Notes: generated by a model from the sequence alone, not told the origin. A DNA stretch of 24,317 nt from JBDKTH01 sp964558295 (GCA_964558295.1 CAZLDQ010000073.1:1-24317); one strand, 5' to 3'. Positions 1 through 8,140 are shown, numbered from the stretch's first letter. Made by a program: numbers and translations.

Positions 1-1
1 C

Positions 2-1261
2 TGTGTTTCCGGACAGTCCCCCTATACCGGAAAGCACGAGATCTACACTTGGCTCCAAGGCAACAACTACTCGTTGTTTGTGCGTCGCGGGGTACTGCTC
101 CTGCTGCATCCGTCTTACGCCGCTGACGACTTCGGCTTTGGACTGAATAGCGGTTTTCAATGGTCGTTTCTCCCCGGAGCCACCACTTATGCCTGTCAGG
201 ACATCGAGATGATGTCTCGCGCCGCCAATACATTTGTCCACAATCAGGGCCTTGCCGGCGCAACGTCGCTCGACGCCGATGGGGTCTGGGGACTCAATCA
301 GGTGACCGGACCGGGCGCCCTGTTCCGGAAGTCAATGTTCTTCTTCGACGATCGCATCACAGTAATCACCACCAATATCCGGCGTCACGATCCCAAAGCC
401 AAAGGTTCCTCGACCGTTGGCGGCTACCCAAGCGTCCCGGTTGCCGCCCCAGTCGTAACGACGTTGTTCCAATGGCCTCTGGACAACGATACGCCAACGC
501 TTGTCGCTGGCAAAGAGATTTCCGGCCTCACTACCCATACGGTCAAGAAGTTGCGCAGCAGCACGTGGTTGGTCGACCGGCACGGTCATGGGTACTATCT
601 CCATTCCGCGCCGACGGTTGGATTGTACGTCTTGCGTCAACATCAGAAGTTCCACCAGTTTTACGACCGGTTCTTAAAGGATCCCAACCACAACCCGATT
701 CAATGGGGCGAAGCGTGGAAGGCGGACGGCGTTCCGATCGGTCAGGCCAATCTCGCCAAGTTGCGTGAATATTACCATCCGGGTGAAGGCGATTTCGAAC
801 TTGCCTTTCTCGATCACCTGCAACTTCCTAGCCGTTGTGCTTACACAGTCTTGCCGATGGCCGGCAAGGAGAAGACGAGAGAATTCGCCGAGTCCGCCCA
901 GTCGGGCAAGATGCCCTACCGGATTCTCGCGGCAACGGAAGAACTTCATGCCGTCTACGATGAGGCCACCCAGACGACTGGCTATGTCATCTTCGATTTG
1001 GGCATCCCGAATTGGCCCAAGGAATCACCGTTGCGCGGCGTATCGCAACCATGTTATGTGATGGTTCGCAAACAGGATGAAGGGTTTCTGCTGAGTACCG
1101 CTTTTCCGGGAGCCACCGCGCCCCTTCAACTCCGCCTGACCGGAAAATGGAATCTTGCCACCGATGTCGCGGAAGTCGCCCTGCGCCGGCAGGGGGGAAA
1201 TGACACCATCCTGGAATTCTCATCTTCCGGTCTATTGCCTTGCCTTGTACATCTCAAGTAA
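2..1261 (+). CDS. PL8-like polysaccharide lyase (chondroitinase ABC type), 5'-truncated
   Basis: The reading frame is open to the window edge, so only the C-terminal part is present. Seen: W-S-F-L-P-G-A-T-T near 160-190, then F-F-F-D-D-R-I near 340-360, V-V-T-T-L-F-Q near 450-470, S-T-W-L-V-D-R-H-G-H-G-Y near 560-600 and R-Q-H-Q near 636-650. These blocks, in this order, match what I recall of the region after the alpha-helical domain in chondroitin ABC lyases of family PL8 (P-G-A-T-T, T-T-L-F-Q, W-L-I-D..G-N-G-Y, R-Q-H-Q). Such enzymes are exported and cleave uronic-acid polysaccharides by beta-elimination. The catalytic His/Tyr half should lie upstream, outside the window. The ATG/GTG starts inside the window (e.g. 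GTG at 74) are internal codons. ECF sigma factor 1 starts 76 bases after the stop. The family call is fairly firm; the substrate is unknown. Confidence 0.72.
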   Translation, partial: CVSGQSPYTGKHEIYTWLQGNNYSLFVRRGVLLLLHPSYAADDFGFGLNSGFQWSFLPGATTYACQDIEMMSRAANTFVHNQGLAGATSLDADGVWGLNQVTGPGALFRKSMFFFDDRITVITTNIRRHDPKAKGSSTVGGYPSVPVAAPVVTTLFQWPLDNDTPTLVAGKEISGLTTHTVKKLRSSTWLVDRHGHGYYLHSAPTVGLYVLRQHQKFHQFYDRFLKDPNHNPIQWGEAWKADGVPIGQANLAKLREYYHPGEGDFELAFLDHLQLPSRCAYTVLPMAGKEKTREFAESAQSGKMPYRILAATEELHAVYDEATQTTGYVIFDLGIPNWPKESPLRGVSQPCYVMVRKQDEGFLLSTAFPGATAPLQLRLTGKWNLATDVAEVALRRQGGNDTILEFSSSGLLPCLVHLK

Positions 1262-1337
1262 TTGGGGTAACGTCCAGGATGCAATCGGAATTCAACCAAA
1301 CAACCCCCAACCTGAACACAGTCCCCGTGAGCACCCG

Positions 1338-1868
1338 ATGGCAGTCGAAATCGGAGAACATGACGAATTCGAACGGCTGTATGGAGCCGCAGCTCCATGG
1401 CTTTACAGCTATCTTTTTTCCTTGCTGGGCAATCCCGACGATGCAGAGGATGTGCTGCAAGAAACGGCCCGACTCTGTTGGGAAAAGTTCGACCAGTACG
1501 AACCGGGAACGGAATTCCGAGCCTGGGCCTGCCGGATCGCCCATTTCAAGGCAATGAAACACCGCCAACGCCGGCAGAAGAGGCCGGCTGTGTTTTCCGA
1601 CTTGTTCTGCAACGTCATCGACGAGGAAGCGGTCGTGATGGCCGATAAGCTCGACTTGCGCATCGTGGCCCTCACCGAATGCGTCCAGAAACTCCCGGAT
1701 ACCGACCGGAGACTCCTCGACCTCCGCTATGAACCGGGAGCCACGGCGGAACAGGTGGCAAAATCATTGGGGAAATCCATCCATGCCGTCTATCGGGCGA
1801 TGGCACGAATCCACGACACCCTCTATCGCTGCGTGAACCGAACGCTCGGAGCGGAGTTGCGATCATGA
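1338..1868 (+). CDS. ECF sigma factor 1 (Rhodopirellula/Verrucomicrobium type)
   Basis: A 176-residue sigma-70 family factor that would direct RNA polymerase to a dedicated promoter set. Region 2 shows D-A-E-D-V-L-Q-E (residues 35-42) and F-R-A-W-A-C-R-I-A (60-68). Region 4 runs from L-P-D-T-D-R-R-L (119-126) through a helix-turn-helix to about 170. Length and the W-A-C-R-I-A block fit the family described as TIGR02989 (Sig-70_gvs1). The frame is open much further upstream, but ATG 1338 gives the normal ECF length and begins just before region 2; no strong Shine-Dalgarno sequence precedes it. Its stop overlaps the start of the FecR-LamG gene as ATGA at 1865-1868, so the two are surely co-translated. 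The FecR protein is the obvious anti-sigma partner. No promoter is visible in the 76-base gap after the lyase gene, so it may be read from the lyase transcript. Confidence 0.9.
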   Translation: MAVEIGEHDEFERLYGAAAPWLYSYLFSLLGNPDDAEDVLQETARLCWEKFDQYEPGTEFRAWACRIAHFKAMKHRQRRQKRPAVFSDLFCNVIDEEAVVMADKLDLRIVALTECVQKLPDTDRRLLDLRYEPGATAEQVAKSLGKSIHAVYRAMARIHDTLYRCVNRTLGAELRS

Positions 1869-3511
1869 ATCCACGCCAATTCGGTGAACTTCACGATTTG
1901 TTAGCCAAGGTCTTTGAAGGTACGGCCAGCCAAGACGACATCGCCCAGATCGAACGACTCACAAGCGAAGATATCGAGTTGCAACGCTATTATCTGCATA
2001 TGATGTTCCTTTATGGACAACTGCACTGGCAGGCCCGCCATCGTCACACGCATGCCATGCCGCAGGACAGGCTTACGGGCCTTTGGGGGACGTTGCTCGG
2101 TACTTTTCCTCATTCCTGGAGTCAGGTCTTTGCCGGAATTGTGCTCGCCGTGATCCTCATCGGTGGGGTGGCGGTGTACCTGGAGTTTCCCGTCGCACGT
2201 CACAGGCCAATTCCACCGGCTGCTTCGATCCGCCCAACGGACGAGAAATCCGAGATCCTGGCCAGCGATAACCCCGAGGTCGTTTATGTGGCTTCACTCT
2301 CCCAAACAACCAATTGTCAATGGGCGTTCCCCGATGCGTCACCCCGTCAAGGCGACTCGCTTGAAGCGGGAAAGACACTGAGCCTCCGATCGGGACTCGC
2401 AGAGATTGATTTTCGCGACGGCGCCAAAATATTCCTCCAAGGCCCCGCCATCTTTCGGCCTGAAACGAACAACAGCGCCTATCTCACGTCGGGCAAACTA
2501 ACGGCGAAGATAAGCCTTCCCAAAGCGATTGGTTTTACCATCTACACGCCCGATGGTGTGATCATCGATCGGGGAACAGAGTTCGGTCTGAATGTCAGCG
2601 ATTCAGGGGTTTCAGACGTTCACGTGTTCAAAGGGGCGGTGGATGTTCGGTTGCTGGACTCGGATAAAAGGGCCCCTGTCGTCAAACAACTCAGGACGTC
2701 ACAAGCCGTCCGCTTGGTCAGGGATCGGCAAACCGTCGAACTGATTCCGTGCGATTCTGACACGTTTGTTCTGGATACGAAAGCAACCGACGACACGGCC
2801 GAGCAAGCCTATATCGCCGCCGTGCTGGCCGATCATCCGCTCCTCTATTGGCCGCTGAACGAAGATGCATTTGCCTTGGAGTTCCACGACCTGTCCGGCA
2901 ACGGATTTCACGGCCGTGCATTGGGCCGAGTCATCGCAGGCACGCCGGGGCCATTCCCCGGGCGCTCCCAGGCGGTGACGCTGGAACGCGCCGGCTTTAT
3001 TGAAGTCCGCCACGAACAGCCGCTCAGCTTGCCCCCAGTATTCTCTTGCGAGGCCTGGGTTTGGCTTGGAAACCCACCCTATTTGGCAAGGATTCTCTCC
3101 TTCAACGAATCGAAGAAAGACGTGCCAGGCTGGGGACTCGGGTTTATCCCAAGGAAATCCTCCCTTCCCCCCCCCAACCCCGCCATCGTGTTGACTCGCT
3201 ATTACGATAGCGACCTCAAGGCCCATGCGGCCGCTATTCCTCACGAATGCTGGTTCCATCTCACCGTCACGCACCAGGCCAAACAAACGCGTTTCTTCGT
3301 CAATGGAGAACTGTGGCATTCGACGCGCGGTTGCCCTTCCGCAGGCGACGTCCAGGTCTCTCTGTTGTACCTGGGACAGCGGCGATCCAATTTCGAGTTC
3401 TGGGACGGACGTCTCGCACATGTAGCCCTCTATCCAAGCATTCTGCCTGACTCCCGAATACGCGAACACTACCGCTTGGGTTTGGCCTCAAAAGGACCCG
3501 CACCGAAATAG
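1865..3511 (+). CDS. FecR-LamG transmembrane protein 1 (probable anti-sigma sensor)
   Basis: A 548-residue protein in four parts. Residues 1-60 are a soluble helical block ending in Y-Y-L-H-M-M-F-L-Y-G-Q-L-H-W. One transmembrane helix lies at about 86-106. A FecR-type beta domain covers about 170-265, with L-Q-G-P-A-I-F and R-G-T-E-F-G (236-241). A LamG/concanavalin A-like domain runs from about 320 (H-P-L-L-Y-W-P-L) to 540. The layout puts the N-terminus in the cytoplasm with the sigma factor, and FecR plus LamG outside. FecR proteins act as sigma regulators and LamG domains often bind glycans, so a glycan-sensing anti-sigma role is likely but inferred. Translation is coupled to the sigma gene through ATGA. 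Codons near 3165-3180 contain a C-rich run (Pro-Pro-Pro); the frame nevertheless continues into good LamG sequence, so I see no frameshift. Confidence 0.85.
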   Translation: MNPRQFGELHDLLAKVFEGTASQDDIAQIERLTSEDIELQRYYLHMMFLYGQLHWQARHRHTHAMPQDRLTGLWGTLLGTFPHSWSQVFAGIVLAVILIGGVAVYLEFPVARHRPIPPAASIRPTDEKSEILASDNPEVVYVASLSQTTNCQWAFPDASPRQGDSLEAGKTLSLRSGLAEIDFRDGAKIFLQGPAIFRPETNNSAYLTSGKLTAKISLPKAIGFTIYTPDGVIIDRGTEFGLNVSDSGVSDVHVFKGAVDVRLLDSDKRAPVVKQLRTSQAVRLVRDRQTVELIPCDSDTFVLDTKATDDTAEQAYIAAVLADHPLLYWPLNEDAFALEFHDLSGNGFHGRALGRVIAGTPGPFPGRSQAVTLERAGFIEVRHEQPLSLPPVFSCEAWVWLGNPPYLARILSFNESKKDVPGWGLGFIPRKSSLPPPNPAIVLTRYYDSDLKAHAAAIPHECWFHLTVTHQAKQTRFFVNGELWHSTRGCPSAGDVQVSLLYLGQRRSNFEFWDGRLAHVALYPSILPDSRIREHYRLGLASKGPAPK

Positions 3512-3614
3512 GTTGGGCCAGTCCTCTGGTTGTACGCAATTGCCAAGTCACCAGTTGATCCCCCAGTCTTTCTCCAAACCATCGGCGGTCTCTGTTGCCA
3601 AGACTGAAGCAAAT

Positions 3615-3634
3615 CCCCTCTACCATTCGAGGGG
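3615..3634. terminator. Hairpin after the sigma/FecR module
   Basis: CCCCTC (3615-3620) and GAGGGG (3629-3634) form a 6-bp stem with an 8-base loop. No T-run follows, so it is a weak terminator candidate or a structured RNA end about 100 bases after the FecR-LamG stop. Confidence 0.3.
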
Positions 3635-3698
3635 GAAGGGGGGCTTGGAAAACCTTCCATGCGACCCAATTTGTCAGAATCTTTGACCCATGATGTCA

Positions 3699-3726
3699 TT
3701 GCCGGACGTTTCCCTCGGTCTATACT
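3699..3726 (+). promoter_or_regulatory. Possible promoter of the GH-A gene
   Basis: TTGCCG (3699-3704) and TATACT (3721-3726) are 16 bases apart, a reasonable housekeeping-type -35/-10 pair. A transcript from it would have a leader of about 95 bases before ATG 3830. Planctomycete promoters are poorly defined, and an ECF-type promoter could equally be used. Confidence 0.33.
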
Positions 3727-3829
3727 CCAGACGGAAAAGGGAATCGCGCACACACCGAGCCCTCCGAGGCCAATGATCTCCCCTCTTGCCCCCAGCCGGC
3801 CGTATACCTTCTATCCGAGGACTACAACC

Positions 3830-5302
3830 ATGATCCGATCTCGATGGCAGTCGTCTCCCTGTCTCATGGGTCGCATCCTAACCGCATGCGGCGTCATCCT
3901 CTTGTCGGGGTTGCTGGCCTGCCCGGCCGCTTGGGCCCAAAACAACCCCCGAGGCTATAAGTCGATCACCTGGGCGAAATTCCAGGCCTCGGGGCCGGAA
4001 CTGAAGCAGATTGGATACTTGGCCGTCCGGCATGCCAAGGAGATCAAGTCGTCGCCTTGGTCCATCGGCTGCGAAACGCTCGATCGCGATTACGCCAAGT
4101 TCAGCACGTACAAGGATTATGTCGGTGAGTTGGGGGCCAAACACGCCCGGCTGCAAAGCGGCTGGGCCAAGTGCGAAAAGGTGAAGGGCGTCTATGATTT
4201 CGCCTGGCTCGACGAAAGCGTCTATGGCTTGGTCGAACAGAGCGTTGAGCCCTGGATGTGCCTCTGCTATGGGAATCCGCTCTACGGTTCGGATATCAAT
4301 CTCGGATCCGGGCTCGCCCCGCTGGTTGGCAGTCCCGAAGCGATGGCTGCCTGGCTCAAGTATTGCGAAGCCACAGTCCGCCGCTACAAAGACGTCATCA
4401 CCGTGTGGGAAATTTGGAACGAGCCGTTTGGCCAGGGCAAGGACTACGCGACGCTCGTGCTTGCCACCGCCGAACTGATCAAGCAAATCCAACCCAACGC
4501 GGTCGTCATGGTGACTGCCATCCACGACCCCGATCGGGTGCACGTCTTGGAGGCTTTGAAGGCCGCCAACAAGCTTGACTTGGTCGACCTGTGGTCCTAT
4601 CACCCCTACACGCCCAACCCCGACTCCAGCTATCCGGCAACCGAGAAAACGAAGGCCTTGGTGCAGTCCTACAGCCCCAAGTACAAGATCTATCAGGGCG
4701 AAGTCGGCTGCCCGTCGATCCTGGAGTGGACCCACGCGTTGGCCAATTACCCCTGGACCGAATACAGCCAGCCCAAGTGGGACCTTCGCCGTATGGCCGG
4801 CGATCGAGTACGAGGCATCGACTCGTCGATCTTTACGATCATCGACCTGAAGTACACAAACATGCAGCAGTCGTTCGGCATGATCCGCTCCAACCTCCTG
4901 CTGCAGTTCATTTACAAGCGCCCGGTCTTCTATGCCGTCCAGCACATGATGAGCTTCTTTGACGACGCCGTTAAACCGGTCGGCCTCTTGGAACATCAGA
5001 CCAATTCCGATCGCAAGACGACCGTTGCTGGTTTCCAGAAGCAAGGCACTCCGGTCGTCTTGGTCTGGTACAGCGACCAGATCCCCAGCGACGAGTTGAA
5101 ATGGGACCTCGTGGACCTGACGATCAAGAACACCACGTTCCAAGATCCGGTCTACGTCGAGATGATCACCGGCAAGGTCTACAACCTCGACAAGGCAACC
5201 TGGAAGAACGCGGACAGGAGCGTCATCTTCACCCGATTGCCCGTCTGGGATAGCCCCGTCATGATTGCCGAGCGCTCGCAAGTAGAGTTGAAGTCGAAGT
5301 AA
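3830..5302 (+). CDS. Exported clan GH-A glycoside hydrolase
   Basis: A 490-residue exported enzyme with a (beta/alpha)8 glycosidase signature. ATG 3830 starts a good signal peptide: Arg/Ser n-region, hydrophobic G-R-I-L-T-A-C-G-V-I-L-L-S-G-L-L-A and an A-W-A cleavage site. The acid/base Glu is in W-E-I-W-N-E-P (Glu198) and the likely nucleophile in Y-Q-G-E-V-G (Glu291), placed as in clan GH-A enzymes (strands 4 and 7). The pattern V-Y-D-F-A-W-L-D-E before strand 4 is typical of GH39- and GH5-like members; I cannot fix the family or the substrate. It probably hydrolyses an oligo- or polysaccharide in the periplasm or outside the cell. A terminator-like hairpin follows 33 bases after the stop, so it may be a single transcription unit. 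A long antisense frame opposite this gene is a codon-bias artefact. Confidence 0.82.
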   Translation: MIRSRWQSSPCLMGRILTACGVILLSGLLACPAAWAQNNPRGYKSITWAKFQASGPELKQIGYLAVRHAKEIKSSPWSIGCETLDRDYAKFSTYKDYVGELGAKHARLQSGWAKCEKVKGVYDFAWLDESVYGLVEQSVEPWMCLCYGNPLYGSDINLGSGLAPLVGSPEAMAAWLKYCEATVRRYKDVITVWEIWNEPFGQGKDYATLVLATAELIKQIQPNAVVMVTAIHDPDRVHVLEALKAANKLDLVDLWSYHPYTPNPDSSYPATEKTKALVQSYSPKYKIYQGEVGCPSILEWTHALANYPWTEYSQPKWDLRRMAGDRVRGIDSSIFTIIDLKYTNMQQSFGMIRSNLLLQFIYKRPVFYAVQHMMSFFDDAVKPVGLLEHQTNSDRKTTVAGFQKQGTPVVLVWYSDQIPSDELKWDLVDLTIKNTTFQDPVYVEMITGKVYNLDKATWKNADRSVIFTRLPVWDSPVMIAERSQVELKSK

Positions 5303-5334
5303 AGAGCAGCGTCCCGTTTCCAGAGGATGTTTCA

Positions 5335-5364
5335 CAATCCCCAGCCACTCTCGACTGGGGATTG
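5335..5364 (+). terminator. Rho-independent terminator after the GH-A gene
   Basis: CAATCCCCA (5335-5343) and TGGGGATTG (5356-5364) form a perfect 9-bp stem with a 12-base loop, followed by CGTTTT. It lies 33 bases after the GH-A stop and 41 bases before the GH16 start. Confidence 0.68.
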
Positions 5365-5405
5365 CGTTTTCCAATCTGACCAAGACAGAAAGGATCTCCA
5401 GACAG

Positions 5406-6452
5406 ATGAACCGGACGACAAACGCCGCGCTGTCGGCAATCCTCGGTCTAATGGCTGCCGTTGCGATTCCATCCTTACTGGAGGCCGACGATCCCATCCC
5501 GCAAAACGCCGCCGCGAAGAAGGTTGTTGCGCCGGTCAGTGTCAAGAAACCACCGGTGACAAGACTCACCGACGTCCCCATCGACCGCGTCGAGCCCGTG
5601 GCCGGGCAAGCCCCCAGTCTTCTTCCCGCGGGAAAGAAGTGGCAACTAGTCTGGAACGACGAGTTCGACGGGACGAAGCTCGACACATCGAAATGGAATT
5701 ACCGGCTCCACTACTGGGGCTATCCGTCCCCAACCTTCACCGACGAGGGCGTGGAACTCGACGGAAAGGGCCACCTAAAGATCCACCTGATCCGCAAGGG
5801 CGACGATTTCTATTCGGCCCACCTTCAGACCGGTTCGCTGACCTTTGATATTCCCCGCGACGCAGACGCCACGAACTTCTGGCCCTTCGGCAAGAAGAAG
5901 GAAGCCAAATTCATGCACAAGTACGGCTACTATGAAATCCGCTGCAAGCTGCCCAAAAACGACGGCTGGCACGCGGCGTTCTGGCTTCAGTCGCCATCGA
6001 TCGGCGCGCATCCCAACCCCAAGTACTGCGGCGTCGAATGCGACATCATGGAAAACTACCGCCAGCATACCGAGGGGACGATTGGCTGTGGAAACGGCTG
6101 GGGCGGCTACGGCAAGGAGAACAAGTGGTATGGCCATTTTTGGTTCCCCTATCAGGAAACCGAAGACGGCTGGCACTACTACGGAGTCGACTGGTCGCCC
6201 GAGGGATACCTCTTCTACGCAGACGGCAAACTGGTAGGCAAGCAGATGGCTCCCGAGTGCCCTGTGTCCGACGTCGACCAGTTCATTCTCGTGTCCACCG
6301 AGTGCCACGGCTATCACCGCTCGTTCGGTCGCGGCGGCCTGGAGTCGAAGGACCAAAAAGGCTGGGGCGGCAAGCCGGTGCCCGCGTTGTTCAAGGCCGT
6401 ACTGCCCGATTACTTCGAGGTCGACTTCGTCAGGGTGTTCGACGCGAAATAG
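5406..6452 (+). CDS. Exported GH16 family glycoside hydrolase
   Basis: A 348-residue protein with an N-terminal signal sequence (about 1-27), a Pro/Val/Lys-rich linker (about 30-75) and a GH16 jelly-roll domain from W-Q-L-V-W-N-D-E-F-D-G to the end. The catalytic strand is G-V-E-C-D-I-M-E-N: nucleophile Glu211, Asp213 and acid/base Glu216. E-x-D-x-x-E is the beta-bulge form found in laminarinases, agarases, porphyranases and carrageenases, as opposed to E-x-D-x-E of lichenases. So a marine-type beta-glucan or galactan is plausible, but the exact substrate cannot be read. Other supporting blocks are Y-G-Y-Y-E-I-R-C-K-L-P, G-W-H-A-A-F-W and the closing Y-F-E-V-D-F-V-R-V. AAAGGA (5389-5394) lies 11 bases before ATG 5406. 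It is separated from the GH-A gene by a terminator, so it probably has its own promoter. Confidence 0.92.
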   Translation: MNRTTNAALSAILGLMAAVAIPSLLEADDPIPQNAAAKKVVAPVSVKKPPVTRLTDVPIDRVEPVAGQAPSLLPAGKKWQLVWNDEFDGTKLDTSKWNYRLHYWGYPSPTFTDEGVELDGKGHLKIHLIRKGDDFYSAHLQTGSLTFDIPRDADATNFWPFGKKKEAKFMHKYGYYEIRCKLPKNDGWHAAFWLQSPSIGAHPNPKYCGVECDIMENYRQHTEGTIGCGNGWGGYGKENKWYGHFWFPYQETEDGWHYYGVDWSPEGYLFYADGKLVGKQMAPECPVSDVDQFILVSTECHGYHRSFGRGGLESKDQKGWGGKPVPALFKAVLPDYFEVDFVRVFDAK

Positions 6453-6698
6453 CAGTCACCGCACACGACCGCCGACAAATGGTCTCCTGCAGGCAGTGGT
6501 CGTATCAAATTACCGTACCGCCTGGCAGTGGGAATTTGGTGGGAAGTCTCCGAGAGTCTCGCGTGAAGGCTTGCGGTAGGGCCTGAATAACACACGCGGG
6601 GGCTTGTCGGCGGCCTGCAGGAGGAGTTATCCTGGGAACTGAATCGGACTGCTCGCGGTTGACGCCCAGATGGCCCCTGAAAATGAGGACGGTGAACC

Positions 6699-7967
6699 AT
6701 GGAAATGCGGAAAATCCGAGGATGTGCCCTGAGAAGTCTTGTCTTGCTCGTCGTGGCGATGGCGGCCGGCGCAGCAACCGCGCAAGAATTTCCGACCTTT
6801 TCGAAGCCGCGAGCCATTACCTTCGGCCCCAAAGAACACCTTTTCGCCAGCTACTACGCGATCAATGCCTGGAGTGCCGACGGCCGTTATGCCACGGTGC
6901 TGGAAACCGATATCAAGAACCGGCTGCCGACCGAAAACGATGTTGCCGTGCTCGGGGTGGTCGATGCCCAAGACAACAACCGCTTCATTCCGCTGACCGA
7001 CACCCGCTGCTGGAATTTCCAAGAGGCCACCATGGCCCATTGGCTGGGCACGGCACCGCAGACGCAGTTTATCTTTAACGATCTGGTGGACGGCCGCTTC
7101 GTCTCGGTGATCTTCGACATGACCGCCAAGACCCGGCGGGTCGTGCCCTATCCCATCAGTGCCGTCTCCCCCGACGGCAAGTGGGCCGTGAGCATCAACT
7201 ATGCCCGGCTCCGCCTGACACGTCCTGATTACGGCTACGGTGGCAACGGCCAAGACGCCCGCACCGAGACAACCTGGCCGACGGACGACGGCCTCTGGCT
7301 CGTGAATCTCGAAAGCGGCGAGGGGAAGCTGATCGTTCCGATCGCCTCCGTGCGGGATCGCATGCCGCAGGTCAAAGATCCCAAAGCACTGGCCTACTTC
7401 TGCCACACCGTGTTCAGCCGCGACGGCTCCAAAATCTTCTGGCTCGCACGGAGCGTGGAAAACCTGACCGGCCAGAAGGTCGTGCGCAAGTGGGAGACCA
7501 CCGCGTTCACCTGCAACCGCGATGGCAGCAATGTCCAGCGCTGCTTCCCGGACGGTTGGGGCGGTTCGCACTTCAACTGGCTCGATGGCCAGCGGCTGTT
7601 GGTCACCGCCAAGTACAACAATGCGGTATACAGCCATGTGCTCTTCACCGTTGGCAAGTCCGACTACCAGCGTATAGGTCGTGGGCTCTTGGATTTCGAT
7701 GGGCACGGCGTCTTTTCCGACGATGGCCGATGGATGGCCACCGATACCTATCCCGACCAACTCGGGGAGCGCAAGCTGATGGTCGTCCGCATGTCGGATC
7801 AGGCCATCCTGCCGCTGGGCACCTTCTTCGTGCCGGAGATGTATCGCGAACAGTACTCGCGCTGCGATCTCCATCCCCGTTGGCGCCCAGATGGCAAGAT
7901 GCTGGCCTTCAACTCGGTCCACGAAGGCTCGCGACAGGTGTACGTGATCGACATCACGGCCCCGTAA
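6699..7967 (+). CDS. Exported TolB/WD40-like beta-propeller protein, possible polysaccharide lyase
   Basis: A 422-residue protein with a signal peptide (about 1-29, ending A-A-T-A-Q) followed by propeller blades. Recurrent blade motifs are A-V-S-P-D-G-K-W-A-V, V-F-S-R-D-G-S-K-I-F-W, G-V-F-S-D-D-G-R-W-M-A and H-P-R-W-R-P-D-G-K-M-L-A-F-N. Several blade starts carry His (H-T-V-F-S, G-S-H-F-N-W, G-H-G-V-F-S, D-L-H-P-R-W). That pattern recalls the His-rich central site of oligogalacturonate lyases (PL22) and other propeller lyases, but no family can be assigned from sequence reading alone. GAGGA (6685-6689) is 9 bases before ATG 6699. Directly after a GH16 gene and near a PL8-like lyase, a role in glycan breakdown or binding is a reasonable inference. 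Alternatively it is a non-enzymatic TolB-like propeller. Confidence 0.7.
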   Translation: MEMRKIRGCALRSLVLLVVAMAAGAATAQEFPTFSKPRAITFGPKEHLFASYYAINAWSADGRYATVLETDIKNRLPTENDVAVLGVVDAQDNNRFIPLTDTRCWNFQEATMAHWLGTAPQTQFIFNDLVDGRFVSVIFDMTAKTRRVVPYPISAVSPDGKWAVSINYARLRLTRPDYGYGGNGQDARTETTWPTDDGLWLVNLESGEGKLIVPIASVRDRMPQVKDPKALAYFCHTVFSRDGSKIFWLARSVENLTGQKVVRKWETTAFTCNRDGSNVQRCFPDGWGGSHFNWLDGQRLLVTAKYNNAVYSHVLFTVGKSDYQRIGRGLLDFDGHGVFSDDGRWMATDTYPDQLGERKLMVVRMSDQAILPLGTFFVPEMYREQYSRCDLHPRWRPDGKMLAFNSVHEGSRQVYVIDITAP

Positions 7968-8140
7968 CGCACCCCCTTCGCCACAGTCAGAAGAACTGCG
8001 ACATCGTCTCCCGGAAGGCGACAAACGGGTCCAGCAATTCTCTTGCGCCCCCCCTGTAGTGGTGTCGCGTGATATATGCCACGATTCTCCGCCCAGTAGA
8101 GTGTCTGGATCAGTTCACACAATTGGCTCCGAGACCAGCT

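Larger units (their letters stand above)
3512..3829 (+). other. Intergenic region and leader before the GH-A gene
   Basis: 318 bases with no convincing gene. It holds a G/C-rich hairpin (3615-3634) and a plausible promoter (3699-3726). The downstream frame is open from ATG 3659, but residues encoded before 3830 look random (Pro/Arg/Ser-rich) and would bury the signal peptide, so this part is treated as leader. Confidence 0.6.

Noticed and set aside
1155..1337. N-terminal extension of sigma factor 1
   Set aside because: It would overlap the lyase gene by over 100 bases and add residues with no sigma similarity; ATG 1338 gives the usual length.
3165..3180. Run of C in FecR-LamG 1 as a possible frameshift
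   Set aside because: The frame continues into good LamG sequence (W-F-H-L-T-V-T, F-F-V-N-G-E-L) after the run, so the gene appears intact.
3878..5686. 602-codon open frame on the - strand
   Set aside because: It lies opposite the GH-A gene and part of the GH16 gene, which have signal peptides and catalytic motifs. The antisense translation has no domain pattern and is explained by codon bias in GC-rich DNA.
6627..8024. 465-codon open frame on the - strand
   Set aside because: It is a shadow of the propeller gene at 6699. The sequence is Val/Gly/His-rich, with no start context or motif.
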